Below the pieces are notes generated by a model. It saw nothing but the letters and a program-made list of their open reading frames with translations, was not told the DNA's origin and ran no database searches. 64,000 bases of DNA, taken from contig OY754468.1 in the NCBI GenBank assembly GCA_963575645.1, positions 19,988,465 through 20,052,464 of the forward strand. The letters run 5' to 3'. Source of the stretch: Xanthostigma xanthostigma. Taxonomy: Eukaryota > Arthropoda > Insecta > Raphidioptera > Raphidiidae. Numbering within the stretch: the stretch's first letter is position 1; each line of letters begins with the position of its first letter. The position numbers were made by a program, and so were the translations under genes. This document shows, one piece after another, positions 1 to 11,825 of the stretch.

Positions 1-290
1 CCCCGAATCCAAAAAATATATTTTTGAAAAAACTCTGTGCTTCTGTTTGTCTGTGAACACGGTACAGGCCAAACGGATGAGCGGATTGAAACCAAATTTT
101 GGGAGGATATTTGGTATGAAGAGCCCTATTGCTTTTGAGGAAAATCGGCGTTTGCTCAGAAAAGATATATGTAATAACGGTATTTTTTATATAATAATGG
201 TATACCTTTCATGACAGCTTATTATTCTACTTATTTTTTCAAGAAAGTTTCGTTAAAAATGTTTTTCTAAACTTTATAGTTATATAGCTA
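1..290 (+). repeat. Interspersed repeat copy, 'cggatgagcggattgaaacc' family
   Basis: The stretch shares long blocks with about 3120-3410, 5640-6080, the minus strand of 12010-12240, 17700-17830, 49215-49252 and the minus strand of 58225-58320. Key shared blocks are 'ctctgtgcgtctgtttgt', 'aaacggatgagcggattg' and 'atcggcgcatgcgc'. It has no coding content. The family seems to be a non-autonomous element or its debris, and this copy is cut by the window edge. Confidence 0.6.
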
Positions 291-641
291 TTACCCGCGT
301 CACCTTACGCGATATCAGAAATTTTATTTTCTTTATTATAACCAAATGTCAACATTTTTGAAGTTGGAATGGTTCTGTTGCCCAATTGGCTGGAATTTTT
401 TTCTAAAAGATCGTCACAATTTATTTCATCCAACTCTCGTAATTTTCTGCCATCAATTTCATAAGAATTAAAAGCTAATTCTAAAATTAATACAAAATCG
501 ACTTCACAAAATTTTATCAAATCTGAATACGTGAATATAAATTCTCTGCAGTGATGGTTCCTTATTAAAATATGACTTTTTAAGTTAAGGTACTCAAGTA
601 CAGACAAACAAATAAGCAGATCCAAAAACGGAACGATTGAG
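291..641. repeat. Repeat debris, no supported gene
   Basis: The minus strand is open for 117 codons (305-658), but part of that frame matches non-coding repeats. The block 'gttgcccaattgg' and 'atgtcaacatttttgaag' recurs near 3985 and, inverted, near 4800-4850. The frame also runs into the neighbouring TTAA element. I therefore read this as repeat sequence with a chance ORF. No domain is recognisable. Confidence 0.45.
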
Positions 642-645
642 TTAA

Positions 646-881
646 CCCTTAAATGCACGACTTTTTATTTATATTTAAAAAAAATATGTATGTATGTCTC
701 AGGGTATGGGGATTACTGGAGTAATAATTTAAAAAATACTTCGAAGTTTCAGTCGGTTTAATTCTTCATTTTGTCTCTGTAGGATGCAGTCTACACTATA
801 GTATTTTTTTAAGGCAAAGGCGCATGATATTCAGCTATTAGAATATTATGTAGGCTGCATCCTACAATATGAATTTAAGGG
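646..881. mobile_element. piggyBac-like non-autonomous element (MITE)
   Basis: A 236-bp element is flanked on both sides by TTAA (642-645 and 882-885), the piggyBac target duplication. Its ends are inverted repeats, CCCTTAAATGCA at the left and CCCTTAAATTCA read inward from the right. An internal dyad (GTAGGATGCAG ... CTGCATCCTAC, about 780-865) resembles the subterminal repeats of piggyBac-type elements. There is no ORF, so it must depend on a transposase supplied elsewhere. Confidence 0.7.
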
Positions 882-886
882 TTAAT

Positions 887-2389
887 ACATGGCGCAGCAG
901 CGCTTACTTTGCTTGTTTGTAGAGTAGGTACTTGTGATTGATTAGATTAGTGATGGTATGTGCAATATGAGTCAGACTGTACATGAAATGCTACAGTTAG
1001 CGGTATTGTGCACGAGGCATGACCACCACTGCTAATGCTGTGCGTGAAATGGTCATATAATCGAAACTGACGGAATTGACAGACCCTAACTACATACATA
1101 ATGGCGGTCAATGAAGGAATTAACACCCATTCAAACACACTGGCTAATCGGTAAACGAAGCAAAAGGCAGAGAAAAGTTAAGACTGTAAAAATCTAAAAT
1201 GTTTATCCGTAATAAAACAGAGTCGTTATTTTTGTGTATCTGTGGCTTCGCTTAATTCTTCTAAACTACACAATAGACTTTGTTGCGGTTTTCACCATCA
1301 TTTAAAGAATATCTTCCAGAAGGTTTATATGTATAAAATTTGTGGAGCAATCTCGATATTTGTAATCAGGTTGTAAAAAAACTCTTTTAGGACGTTTAAA
1401 TGTTTGTCTTTTAAGGATAACCTACAGTAACTATTTATATCTTTCAAAAATTTGATTGAAAATAATAAGTTTTTTGTTTATTATTTATAAGACCTGAAGA
1501 ATTTTACAATAAGTTTTTTGCGAAGTTATTTTGACCGAAGTTGTATTAACCTTTATTCAAATAAATATGTTAGTGGCAACAAAATAATTATGTGGTTCAC
1601 TTATTTGGTGAGACTTGCGAAGCTACATGTGTAGTATTATTCCTTATATTCTATTAAACGAAAAATTCAGTCTCCACGACAAAGGCTCTTGCTTTAACGC
1701 AATAATATATAGCCTATGTCTATCCTGGAGATTCATTCTAAATATTAGTGATAAAAATTACCTCCTATATCCAAACTTTTCCTTTTTATAATATTATTAT
1801 TAATATAGATAAGTTCACTCAAAAATTACTATAAACAGAAAATCCGTACAAAAATAAATTAAGTAAAATTTCTCAAAATTTTTCGTCAACAATTACAAGC
1901 AAATTAAAACTAATTAAATGTCATTTTTTAATTTTCCATCGTAAAGATATAATGTAACAACAATGGGTTTTCTATTCGTGGTTAGAAATAGGTTTAAAAG
2001 TACGCGCATGTCCAAGATATAGTGATGTAATTATCGAACAATACACTGTAAACTGGCCTCCATAAATGTAATTGTAATGTATGTATGAATGCGAGAACAG
2101 TTTCATGGGGGTGGCAAATAAACATGCTTTTGTGTTATTCGAGGGAACTTTCAGTGACCATCGACTCGCCATAATTCTGTTAGAATTGCCTTTAATTGAA
2201 TACATGACATATGACCACAAGGCAAAGACAATTATGTCGAATTTTTCGTACCTTCATAGATAGATCTATAATTCCAGAAATAACCTCACTAGAAAACATC
2301 CCACCGAAAAACAGCTACCGGAAAAAAACACAGCTAGAAAAAAATGCCAACGAGATCAAATTCAATATACAATACCTGTGTATATTAAT
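887..2389. other. Intergenic, no supported gene
   Basis: Only short chance ORFs occur here. About 1640-1810 shows a weak copy of the RTE-like tail repeat seen at 21605-21830 and 46455-46690 (shared pieces: 'cacgac/cacgaaaagcgctt', 'taacgc.ataatatat', 'ttacctcctatatccaaac'). Nothing else is recognised. Confidence 0.5.
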
Positions 2390-2393
2390 TTAA

Positions 2394-2965
2394 GGTAGTT
2401 TGGGAGCCGCAATCCCAAGTCAAATAAATGACTTTTTTTCCTCAAGTAATTAGCCAAATCATGCTAATAATTAATAGAAATTCACATAAAAATTTTTTTG
2501 ATTTAATTTAATGCGAATTATAATTAAATAATTATAGTAATGTAATTAATAAAATAATAATTGATTAGTACTCAGCTGTCACTAGCCACTCTCACTACAA
2601 CAACAGACATAAACAACAGAGATAGAGGCCACATGTCAGTATTAAAAAATTAATAAAATCAAAAGTACGTAGTAAATTTTTCTGAAATTTTTGCAGTGTG
2701 TATTTCAGACATCGTTCTATCCATTAAAAAGTTTTTTTTGTTGGGTCAAGTTTGTCAATTTTTTTACAAATCCTCAATTTCCGGAGTTATTGAACAAGGA
2801 CACTCATAACAGCTTGTGTATTTTTGCATAACTTTAATTAATTACATCTCTTAAACGGTGTGGTAAAAAATCTGATTCTTTTTCTGTTGGTGTCTTTAAT
2901 TATAATCTTTTGAATAAATATAAAAAAATGTAGGGTCAAGTTTGTCATTTGGCTACCAAACTACC
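2394..2965. mobile_element. TTAA-flanked TIR element, 572 bp
   Basis: TTAA at 2390-2393 and 2966-2969 bracket an element whose ends are inverted repeats: GGTAGTTTGGGAGCC on the left and GGTAGTTTGGTAGCC read inward from the right (one mismatch in 15). Internally 'GGGTCAAGTTTGTCA' occurs twice in direct orientation (about 2743 and 2934). It has no coding capacity. The target site suggests piggyBac-type mobilisation, but the ends lack the usual CCC start, so the superfamily is uncertain. Confidence 0.6.
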
Positions 2966-3109
2966 TTAACTTAGGATTACTTTTTGTATCGAAATTTCGT
3001 GATCAGACAATTATTCAGTTACTCGATTTTTGCATTCCAACACCGTAAGTGGGGGGAATGGTACTAATTTAGCTTAATATTCACTTTTCAAAATTTTACA
3101 ATATTTTTT

Positions 3110-3545
3110 GGTTTTGAGGTCATCCGAATCCAAAAACATATTTTTGGAAAAACTCTGTGCGTCTGTTTGTTTGTGAGCACGATACATGTCAAACGGATGA
3201 GCGGATTGAAACCAAATTTTAGGAGAATGTTTGATATACAAATATAAGGGCTCTATTGTTTTTGGGAGAAACTGGCGCATGCGCAAAGGATATATGTGCT
3301 ATAATGTTGTTTTTTACATAAGAATGTTAATTTTCATAACGGTTTATTATTCGATTTATTTTTACAAGAAAGTGTCGTAAAATTAAAACTTTTCTAAACT
3401 TTATAATTTCGGAAATATTTTAAAAATAAAAAAAATCTGCTGTCTTTTGTTCTGTACATTTGTCAGAAATAAATTAGCCAAGTATGCCTTGATTAATTTT
3501 TTTATGACGTGATAACATATTAACCAATCAGACGAATACAGGCCG
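3110..3545 (+). repeat. Second copy of the 'cggatgagcggattgaaacc' repeat
   Basis: This region is closely similar to the window start. Its 3' part runs into 'atgacgtgataacatatta', a block also seen near 6200 and related to the ends of the TIR elements at 11826-12811 and 48661-49324. No gene is present. The minus-strand ORF at 3074-3286 is a by-product of the repeat. Confidence 0.55.
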
Positions 3546-4915
3546 TTACTCACGTAACCACACGCCGAGCTTTAACAGAATTTTACTTTCTATATCAAAA
3601 TAATAGCGGTCCCGCCTGGTTTCACCCGGGTGTGAAGAACGAATGGGGGGGACGCACACTCATATTAGTTTACCGAGATGAATGTTGTGCTCAAATTTCA
3701 TGATGATCGGAGTTACCGTTTAAAAGTTTTTGTCGGACGGACAAATTTTGAGTTACATTTTCTAACATTTTTCATTGATGCTCTGCTCTTATTGGTCGTA
3801 GCGTGATATTATAGAGCCTAAAGCCTTTCTCGATAAATGGGCTAACCAACAAAAAAAAATTTCAATTCGAACTAGTAGTTCCTGAGATTAGCGCGTTCAA
3901 ACAAACAAACAAACAAACTCTTCAGCTTTATATATTAATATACATTATTTCAAATTCCACTATTTTTTTTAAGTTGAAATGGTCCCGTCGCCCAATTGAT
4001 TGGAATTTTTTTTGTAATGCATCAGTTGTGCGTCAAATAATAACAGGTGTTTTGGCCCTTAAATATATGAAACTTATTATTTGGTGACTGAATTTTTAGT
4101 GGATTTTCCCTGTGTTCTCGTTTAAACAATAATAAAACTTATTGGGATTATTTTTCCCTCAGGTGTGATTTTTTCCGGTGGGATTTCTTGGATGAATTTT
4201 TATTCCAGTTGATTTTTTTTAATTTCCAATAAAACGCTTTATTTCGCAGACATCAAAGTAAAATTAAACTGTATTACAAGTCTGTTTATAGTTTCGTTTT
4301 TACCATAAAAAGAGACGGCACTACTGGTCAATATTCCTATTAATATTGCACACATCGTTAAAAATATTGCGAATGGAGAGCCTCTAAATCAAAAGAAATT
4401 GTCTTTTATTGGAATCAGCGTCTTTTTATGTCACTAAATAATTCGAGAACTCCGTTTTTTTTTGCATTTTTTAAGGTTTCAGATTAACGCGTTAGCTTGA
4501 ATTTTACTTTACTTAGGTGAAAATGTCGTTATAAATTGTATAAAAAGTATATAAATAAATTAGAGGAAATTATCTCAAATATAGTAGGTACCTATGTAAG
4601 TAGTTGGATTGTTCGTAGAACAAAATGTACGGCTGACGCTCACGGCGCGGAGAGTCGATCTACTCATTGAAAATGGGGCAGTTCAAGTGGCAATACGCGT
4701 GGGACTGTGCACACATTCATTCAAGGAGTTGTTATGAGTCGTATACAAATACGGTCAAACTTTATATTCTAATTTCTCTTTCATCACAGTTCAGATTGCC
4801 AATTGGGCGACGGCACCTTTCCATCTTCAAAAATATTGACATTTGACATACCTATTATAATATAGAAATTAAATTTTTATTAACGCGTGCGGTGACGCGG
4901 GTAACGACTGGTGTT
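3544..4915. repeat. Nested repeats including an RTE/SINE-like tail (about 3600-3950)
   Basis: The part 3600-3950 ('ggtcccgcctggtttcacccgggtg' through 'agattagcgcgttcaaacaaac' to 'tttatatattaatata') is the same repeat as at 14020-14715 and 37365-39925. It is typical of the 3' tails of arthropod RTE-type LINEs and their SINEs. It interrupts another repeat whose two sides (3544-3598 and 3960-4030) match 290-400, and in inverted orientation 4795-4915. The rest, 4030-4790, holds nothing I recognise. Confidence 0.5.
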
Positions 4916-5362
4916 AAATATTATGACACTTTCTATTCGTTAACGTACGCGGATTATATCAGCTTGGAGTATATCTCTCTTTATCAAAAGTTCTGTGTCT
5001 TTATCTATGATTGCTACTAGAACCAACGAACTTTTACCACGAAAAAAATAAATACAGGCATATTCCAAGATTATATTTAATACCTTCTATTTTGCTAGCA
5101 AAGATCGGGAGAAAGACTTAAACACTACGGTTCAGATAGATATACATGTCTCACTTATTATACTCTGAGGCTCATGCGCATGTCCGTGAATGGACGCGCG
5201 TCAGTTTGAACATGGAACTAAGCTAAGCTGTGGAAGGGAAGTGGCTTGCTCTATTCCACTTGCTAATTGCCCCACTACAGACACGACACTTGCGCACAAC
5301 GGGTCAAGTAAAAAGAAAGAGATAGAAACAGCCATTTGGTGTGTCACTTCATGGGCCACGCT

Positions 5363-5578
5363 ACCACTTACGACCACTAGCAATATAGAAGTTATTAAAT
5401 ATATAGTTCCAAGTACCAGAGAACGGACACAGAACCATCACCATCTTGCGCAGTAGCTAAAACGAAATTGTATCGGTTTTTGAGCTACTGCGCAAGACGG
5501 TGACGGTTCTGTGTCCGTTCTCTGGCTGCTTGGAAGCTTATAATTAATAACCTCTATATTGCTAGTGGTCGTAAGTGG
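5363..5578. repeat. Near-perfect 216-bp hairpin (foldback MITE)
   Basis: The left arm, 5363-5456 ('ccacttacgaccactagcaa' to 'cttgcgcagtagct'), is repeated inverted in 5487-5578 ('agctactgcgcaagacgg' to 'ttgctagtggtcgtaagtgg'). The arms are about 93 bp around a loop of roughly 30 nt, with few mismatches. The short ORFs on both strands here are products of the palindrome. High arm identity suggests recent formation or maintenance by conversion. Confidence 0.75.
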
Positions 5579-5599
5579 AAGCAGAAATGGTTTATTATT

Positions 5600-6230
5600 A
5601 GATCTATTTTTATAAGAGTTTAGTATAATTTTTTGGGAAAATCGGCGCATGCGCAAAAGAGATACATGCCTTAGTTGTTTTTTATATAATAATGGTGCAC
5701 CCCTTATAATGTTTTATTATTCTACTTTACAAGAAAGTTTTGTAAAATATGTTTTTTGAGGGAAAGACGATGTAAATAAAGTTGTTTCTATATAATGGTA
5801 TACTTTTCATAACGGTTTATTATTCGATCTATTTTTACAAGAGTTTTATAAAATGTTTTGGGAAAAATCGGCGCATGCGCAAAAGAGATTCATGCCATCG
5901 TTGTTTTTTATATAATAATGGTCTACTTTTTATAATGTTTTATTATTCTATTTTAGAGAAAGTTTTGTAAAAAATTCTTTGAGCGAAAGTCGGCGAATAT
6001 ATGCTATAAAGTTGTTTTTATATAATAATTGGGTACTTTTCATAACGGTTTATTATTCTATCTGTTTTTACAAGAAAGTAGTGATTTTTTTTCTAAACTC
6101 ATAATTTCAGAAATATTTTGAAAATAAAAAAGTCTGTTGTTCTTTTGTTCTGAAGATGTTAGTTAGGTAGTTGACAAACATTCTTAGTTTAATTTTTGCA
6201 TGACGTAATAACATATTACATAGAGAACCA
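5600..6230. repeat. Tandemly reiterated repeat fragments
   Basis: A block of about 170-200 bp containing 'aaaatcggcgcatgcgcaaaag', then 'ttgttttttatataataatgg', then 'tgttttattattc', occurs about three times in a row (5630-5780, 5780-5960, 5960-6090). It belongs to the same family as the window start. It ends in 'atgacgtaataacatatta' near 6200. No gene is present. Confidence 0.5.
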
Positions 6231-6411
6231 TGAAATTATTAAAATGATTTTTTCCTTTCTGTGTTTCAATATTTTCAACTGTTATTTTTTTTAAGTAAAT
6301 TAAGTTATATTATAAAGTTCTAAGTGTCGTTAAATATATAAACCGATTTTCTAACATAACGCCGAGGTATATTATAACTTATAAATACAATCAATCTACA
6401 GAACGAATGAC

Positions 6412-7545
6412 ATTAGTGTTATCAGTAAACAAAAAATATGTTGTAAAATAAAATAATCCAAGAAACATAGCGTTTTTTTTTCGGCAAATCAATGGAAGTT
6501 AACCTAAAAAATTCGCAGAAGTCCGAAAAACGCATTTTTCGCGTAAAAAAAGTAGATCTCTAATGCAAAAAAGTTAAATGACAAAGTTGTAGATCTTAAA
6601 AAAACCTATCGATTGACGCGCGTTCAGTCCAATTCGGATGCGTAGGTGCTGAGAAAACTTGGAAAAACCAGTCGTTTTTAAATTTGTGAATTACTTTTTT
6701 TCTTTTGTGATTTCAAATTTTATATTTGGTGAAATTATGTGTTATAGGATCACAAATCTTCAATTTTTTTAGCAAAAAATTTAGCATATTTTTCGAAATA
6801 TCGCATGTTTTCGAAAAAAAATACCTTTCGTAAAAACATCCCTGTTGGTCAGGAAATTATGCTAGGGCAACTTTTCAAAGCTCAATCTCTTCTTCTACAC
6901 TTATTTTATCATACAATTTTTGCAGCAAATAAAATATATCAATTTTTGATGCCCAAAACAGGCTCCGAAAAAAGTGTTTCTTTTCGGGTTACGTTTTTCG
7001 AGATTTTTTACCGGATTTTCGTAAAAACACGTATGAAACCAACAGCAATGCATTGTACTGATTTTTCTACGAATTAAGAAAAAAATTTATCCTGAATAAC
7101 AGGAATGTTTTTACGAAAGGTGTTTTTTTTCAAAAACATGCGATATTTCGAAAAATTTGAAAAATTTTTTGCTAAAAAAAAACTGAAGATTTGTGAACCT
7201 ATAACACATAATTTCACCAAATATAAACTTTGGAATCACAAAAGAAAAAAAGTTATTCACAAATTTAGAAACGACTATTTTCGATGGTTTTCTCAGCACC
7301 TACGCATCCGAATTGGACTGAACGCGCGTCAATCGATAGGTTTTTTTAAGATCTACAACTTTGTCATTTAACTTTTTTGCATTAGAAATCTACTTTTTTT
7401 TTAACGCGAAAAAAGCGTTTTTCGGACTTAGGCGAATTTTGTAGGTTAACTGAACCATTGATTTGCTGAAAAAAAAACGCTATGTTTCTTGGATTATTTT
7501 ATTTTACAACAACGTATTTTTTGTTTATTGATAACACTGACGTCA
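6412..7545. mobile_element. Large palindrome / foldback element FB1
   Basis: The left arm (about 6412-6850: 'agtgttatcagtaaacaaaa', 'ccaagaaacatagcg', 'taaaaacatccctgt') is mirrored by the right arm (about 7095-7545: 'acaggaatgttttta', 'cgctatgtttcttgg', 'tttgtttattgataacact'). Arms are about 430-450 bp around a loop of about 245 bp. The ORFs at 6805-7077 and 7105-7371 lie in the arm/loop junctions and have no recognisable domain. The exact ends and target duplication are not clear, since weaker inverted similarity continues outward for about 30 bp. Confidence 0.65.
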
Positions 7546-9267
7546 AATTTAACATTGAGCCTTCGCAGGTTGATTGCACTATATGTAAAATGTCGCGCCT
7601 TGTTCAACTTGGCTTGACACGCTGTCGCGTGTCTAGACTCTAGATAATTCAAAAACATACCTTATCCGCCATTTTGATTTAATAACCACAATTTATCCAG
7701 TGGTGTACACATTATATCTATGGAACGGTGGCACAAAGCGTCTTGTCTTGTTAGCACGTCAAATTAGGGTCGAGTTCAACTTGAATATAAGGGTTGTGCT
7801 TCACACACAATTTAGGTGATATTATATGTATGTTTGGTATATTTAGTATTGTGTAGACAACTCACTGGAATTTACACTGAATATTGTACGTTAGGTTTAC
7901 CAAAAGTGTAATTTGTTCTAGTTCTCATATGATTCGTAAATAGGCTCGGAATTATAGAAAACGTAAGTCAGCGAAAACACGAGAGGAATGCACTAAGCTT
8001 AAAAAGTCTAGTGTCGAGAGAAAGCGAGACCTACGACAGCGTCATGTACAGGAACCAGTATTACTTCTTCACGAAAAATTTAGGGCGCGGACCCGAACTG
8101 CGCCTTTCATTTTATCGTTTTCAGTTTCTTTAATTTCTAACTTTTTTCTTTATTTTTATTTTGAAATACTCGTTACTAATTTTGTATACATAATACAAAT
8201 ACGTTTAGTACTAATTTTATCCCAGCTGTATATATTTTTTTTTAATTTGTGGAAACTTACATAGTTAGTTTTAACCGTAATTACAAGTTTGATTCAATCC
8301 AGGTGATATATATTTTTATGTATACTTATCTATTTTAGTAGTGAATAATAACATACAGTAGAACTATTAAATGTACATACATTAATTTTCAATCAGTGCG
8401 CTAGCAGCCTTTTTTAATGAATGCTTTATTATATTTTGCAATATGACATTTCCCACAATATGTACGTATATATTCACACAAATATCAATAGAAAATTAAT
8501 ATTTTATGTAATACTGTTAACATAAAATACATAACATATACATAGACATATTAGTATCGTGAAAATGGGTCAGGTAAATAAAATAATGGAGTGATCGGTA
8601 AAATAACCAACCTAAATATTAATTAACATAAAATTTGTTGTAATCTGATGTGCAAATATTTGAAAATACGACAGGTAAAGAAAATTGCGAAGTAATCAGT
8701 TTAATAAACAATCAAAATAATAACTAATATAGGATGTATTATAATTAATATATGTAATTTATCAAAAGCAAACAAGAAAATAATTAATAAATAACATCCC
8801 TACCTAGAATACAGGGATAAAAAAATCGTAAAAAATCCAAAGCTAGAATTCTTTGTTCAACTCCCTCTTCTACCGCAACATCATTTAATCCGGAACTGGT
8901 TTCAATATTTGGTTCTCAGTTCCGGGATTCCGGAACTACTGCTCATAACGATAACAATCTACAAAAATACTGGATGTCTTTTTAGTGTTCCGAGCAAAAC
9001 GGACCACTTGTGGTATCTCTTCGGTGTCTGTCTGTCTGCCACTGGCGATTTTCTTTCAAACTGTTTGACGTTAAAAAATGGAATTTGACTGAGTGCGGTC
9101 GCCTTAAAGCAGACGTGAAGTATAAAAAGTCGAATTTTAATTGATATTTCTGTTTATAAATATCCTGTCCTAGTACTAGTTCTCCAAGTTGGGCAGGAAA
9201 TCCTTTTCATTACAATAACGCTAAATGTACTAATTATATTAAATTTTGGGGAATAAATGAGTTATTA
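7546..9267. other. Intergenic, no supported gene; weak coding trace near 7930-8105
   Basis: Around 7930-8105 the plus strand encodes a short Arg/Lys-rich stretch (ARNYRKRKSAKTREE and VERKRDLRQRH) with an in-frame stop just before it. It resembles the basic N-termini of some insect transposon proteins but is too short to assign. About 8120-8850 is very AT-rich. A short block near 8970-9120 ('tcggtgtctgtctgtctgcc') looks like interspersed repeat debris. Confidence 0.3.
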
Positions 9268-11696
9268 TAGGCCGGTCATATCTAACATTAAACTCGCAAA
9301 CTAACATGTAGTTCTGATTTTTTAATATGTTGTTAGGACCACTACCAGTAGAGTATATCCAAGTTTGCAGCTTCGAAAGACCTGTGCTAACTTTGCAGCA
9401 CTCAAAAAACTGCGAAATTTTCGCACTTTTTTTGTGATTCTCAATATAGGTCTTAAACTATGCATTTTTTTATAAAATATTTTTTATACGTTTTTAAGTA
9501 GACTAAAATCGCTACAATTTGAGACCAGAACCAGCTCTGTAGGTTCAATACTTACCAAGATACAGCTTTCCAAAAATTGACCAGTTTTTTCAAAAAAGTG
9601 AAATTTTAAGATTGGGTCAATTTTTGACCCCGATATCGGGGAAAATACTCATTTTAAGGGTAATATCATAGGAACATATATTGTAGCAAATGTAATTAGC
9701 TTTAATTTAAGCAGAAAACGACGTCTGTAAGCCATATAGTTTACTCACAAATTTTAAAAATACAAAAAATGAGAAAACAGCATTTTCGCAAATTTAAATT
9801 TAATACCTAGTAATCGTTATGTAAATCCATTCAGTGATTTTAATGTGGTTGAGTAACAAAATTGAGTAACATAGTAGCATAAACGAGTAACATAATAAAA
9901 AAAAATAACATAATTGATAACATCATAAAAAAATTATGCAGTTTTTGACAAAATACCGTCGTATTTCAGCCATTTTGTAAAAAATATTTACAAATTATAT
10001 TCATGAACCTTCCTCGTTTATCGCTCTTTCCATTACCGAAAACAATTTCAAAATCCGGTGAGTGGTTTAGTAGAAGAGAGCGGAGAAAAAGACAGAGACT
10101 TTGTTTTTAACTATGCAGTCTTTGACAAAATACCGTCGCATTTCAGCCTTTTTGAAAAAAATATTTACAAATGGTATACAGAAACCTTCCTCGTATATTT
10201 TTCTTTCTATTAGCGAAAACCATTTCAAGATCCGGAGCATGGTTTAGAAGAAATGAGCGGAGAAAAAGACAAAGATAGGCAGAGACTCTGTTTTTAACTA
10301 TGCAGTCTTTGACAAAACACCGTCGGTGTTCTTCTAAACTATGCGCCGGATCTTAAAATGGTTTTCGGTAATAGAAAGAGCGATAAGCAAGGAAGGTTTC
10401 TGTATATAATTTGTAAATAGTTTTTACAAAATGCCTGAACTACGACAGTGTTTTAGCTCAGACTGCATAGTTAAAAATAGAGCCTCTGTCTGTCTTTGTC
10501 TTTTTCTCAGGTCACTTCTTCTAAGCCATGCACTGAATCTTGAAATGCTTTTCGGTAGTCGGAAGAGCGATAAACAAGGAAAGTTTCTGTATATAATTTG
10601 TAAATATTTTTTACAAAATGCCAGAACAGCGACGGTGTTTTAGCAAAGACTACATAGTTCTATACAGAGTCTCTGTCTATCTTTGTCTTTTTCTCCGCTC
10701 ATTTCTTCTAAACCACGCACCGGATCTTGAAATGGTTTTCGCTAATAGAAAGAAAAATATACAAGGAAGGTTTCTATATATAATTTGTAAATATTTTTTC
10801 AAAATGGCTGAAATACGACGGTATTTTGTCAAAGACTGCATAGTTAAAAGCAAAGTCTCTGTCTTTTTCTCCGCTCTCTTCTACTAAACCACGCACCTGA
10901 TTTTGAAATTGTTTTTGGTAATAGAAAGAGCGATAAATGAGGAAGGTTTATGAATATAATTTGTAAATATTTTTTACAAAATGGCTGAAATACGACGGTA
11001 TTTCGTCAAAAACTGCATAATTTTTTTATGATGTTATCAATTATGTTATTTTTTTTTATTATGTTATTCGTTTATGCTACTATGTTACTCAATTTTGTTA
11101 CTCAACCACATTAAAATCACTGAATGGATTTACGTAACGATTACTAGGTATTAAATTTAACTTTGCGAAAATGCAGTTTTCTCATTTTATGGATTTTTAA
11201 AATTTGTGATTAAACTATATGGCCTACAGACGTCGTTCCCTGCTTAAATTAAAGCTAATTACATTTGCTACAATATATGTTCCTATGATATTACCCTTAA
11301 AAAGACTATTTTTCCCGATATCGGGGTCAAAAATTGACCAAATCTTAAAATTTCACTTTTTGGAAAAAACTGGTCAATTTTTGGAAAGCTGTATCTTGGT
11401 AAGTATTGAACCTACAGAGCTGGTTCTGGTCTCAAATTGTAGCAATTTTAGTCTACTTAAAAACGTATAAAAAATATTTTATAAAAAAATGCATAGTTTA
11501 AGACCTATATTGAGAATACCAAAAAAAGTGCGAAAATTTCGCAGTTTTTTGAGTGCTGCAAAGTTAGCACAGGTCTTTCGAAGCTGCAAACTTGGATATA
11601 CGCTACTGGTAGTGGTCCTAACCACATATTAAAAAATCAGAACTACATGTTAGTTTGCGAGATTAGCGATTTTTAGTGTAAAATATGACTGGGCTA
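9268..11696. mobile_element. Very large foldback element FB2, 2.43 kb
   Basis: The two halves are inverted copies along almost their whole length. 9268-10330 (for example 'gaccactaccagtagagtat', 'cttcgaaagacctgtgct') is mirrored in 10340-11696 ('agcacaggtctttcgaag', 'ctactggtagtggtcc'). The ends are TAGGCCGGTCATAT and, read inward from the right, TAGCCCAGTCATAT, with TTA duplicated on both sides (9265-9267 and 11697-11699). The central third is built of roughly 175-bp subrepeats containing 'actatgcagtctttgacaaa' and 'accttcctcgtttatcgctc', present as several direct and inverted copies. ORFs at 10431-10887 and 11219-11470 lie within the subrepeats and arms and show no domain. The mechanism is unknown; the structure is that of a foldback transposon. 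Confidence 0.8.
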
Positions 11697-11825
11697 TTAT
11701 TATAATTATTAATTGTAAAATTATTTGTAAATATTTTTTTTGTGAAAATACGGAATCTACTTACAAATTTTCTTTTATAGCTTTATAGTCTGATAGAAAT
11801 TAAACTTATTATTATTTAAAAATTA

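Noticed and set aside
305-658. 117-codon minus-strand ORF as a gene
   Set aside because: It overlaps repeat text found near 3985 and 4800 and runs into the piggyBac-like element. No domain or related copy with the frame kept.
7105-7371. 88-codon Lys/Phe-rich ORF as a possible small protein
   Set aside because: Lies wholly in the right arm of the FB1 palindrome. The sequence is low complexity and the other arm encodes nothing similar.
10431-10887. ORFs beginning MPELRQCFSSDC and MPEQRRCFSKDY as a possible tandem gene pair
   Set aside because: Both are the same subrepeat of the foldback element FB2 read in the same frame. The mirrored arm holds the sequence inverted and there is no domain.
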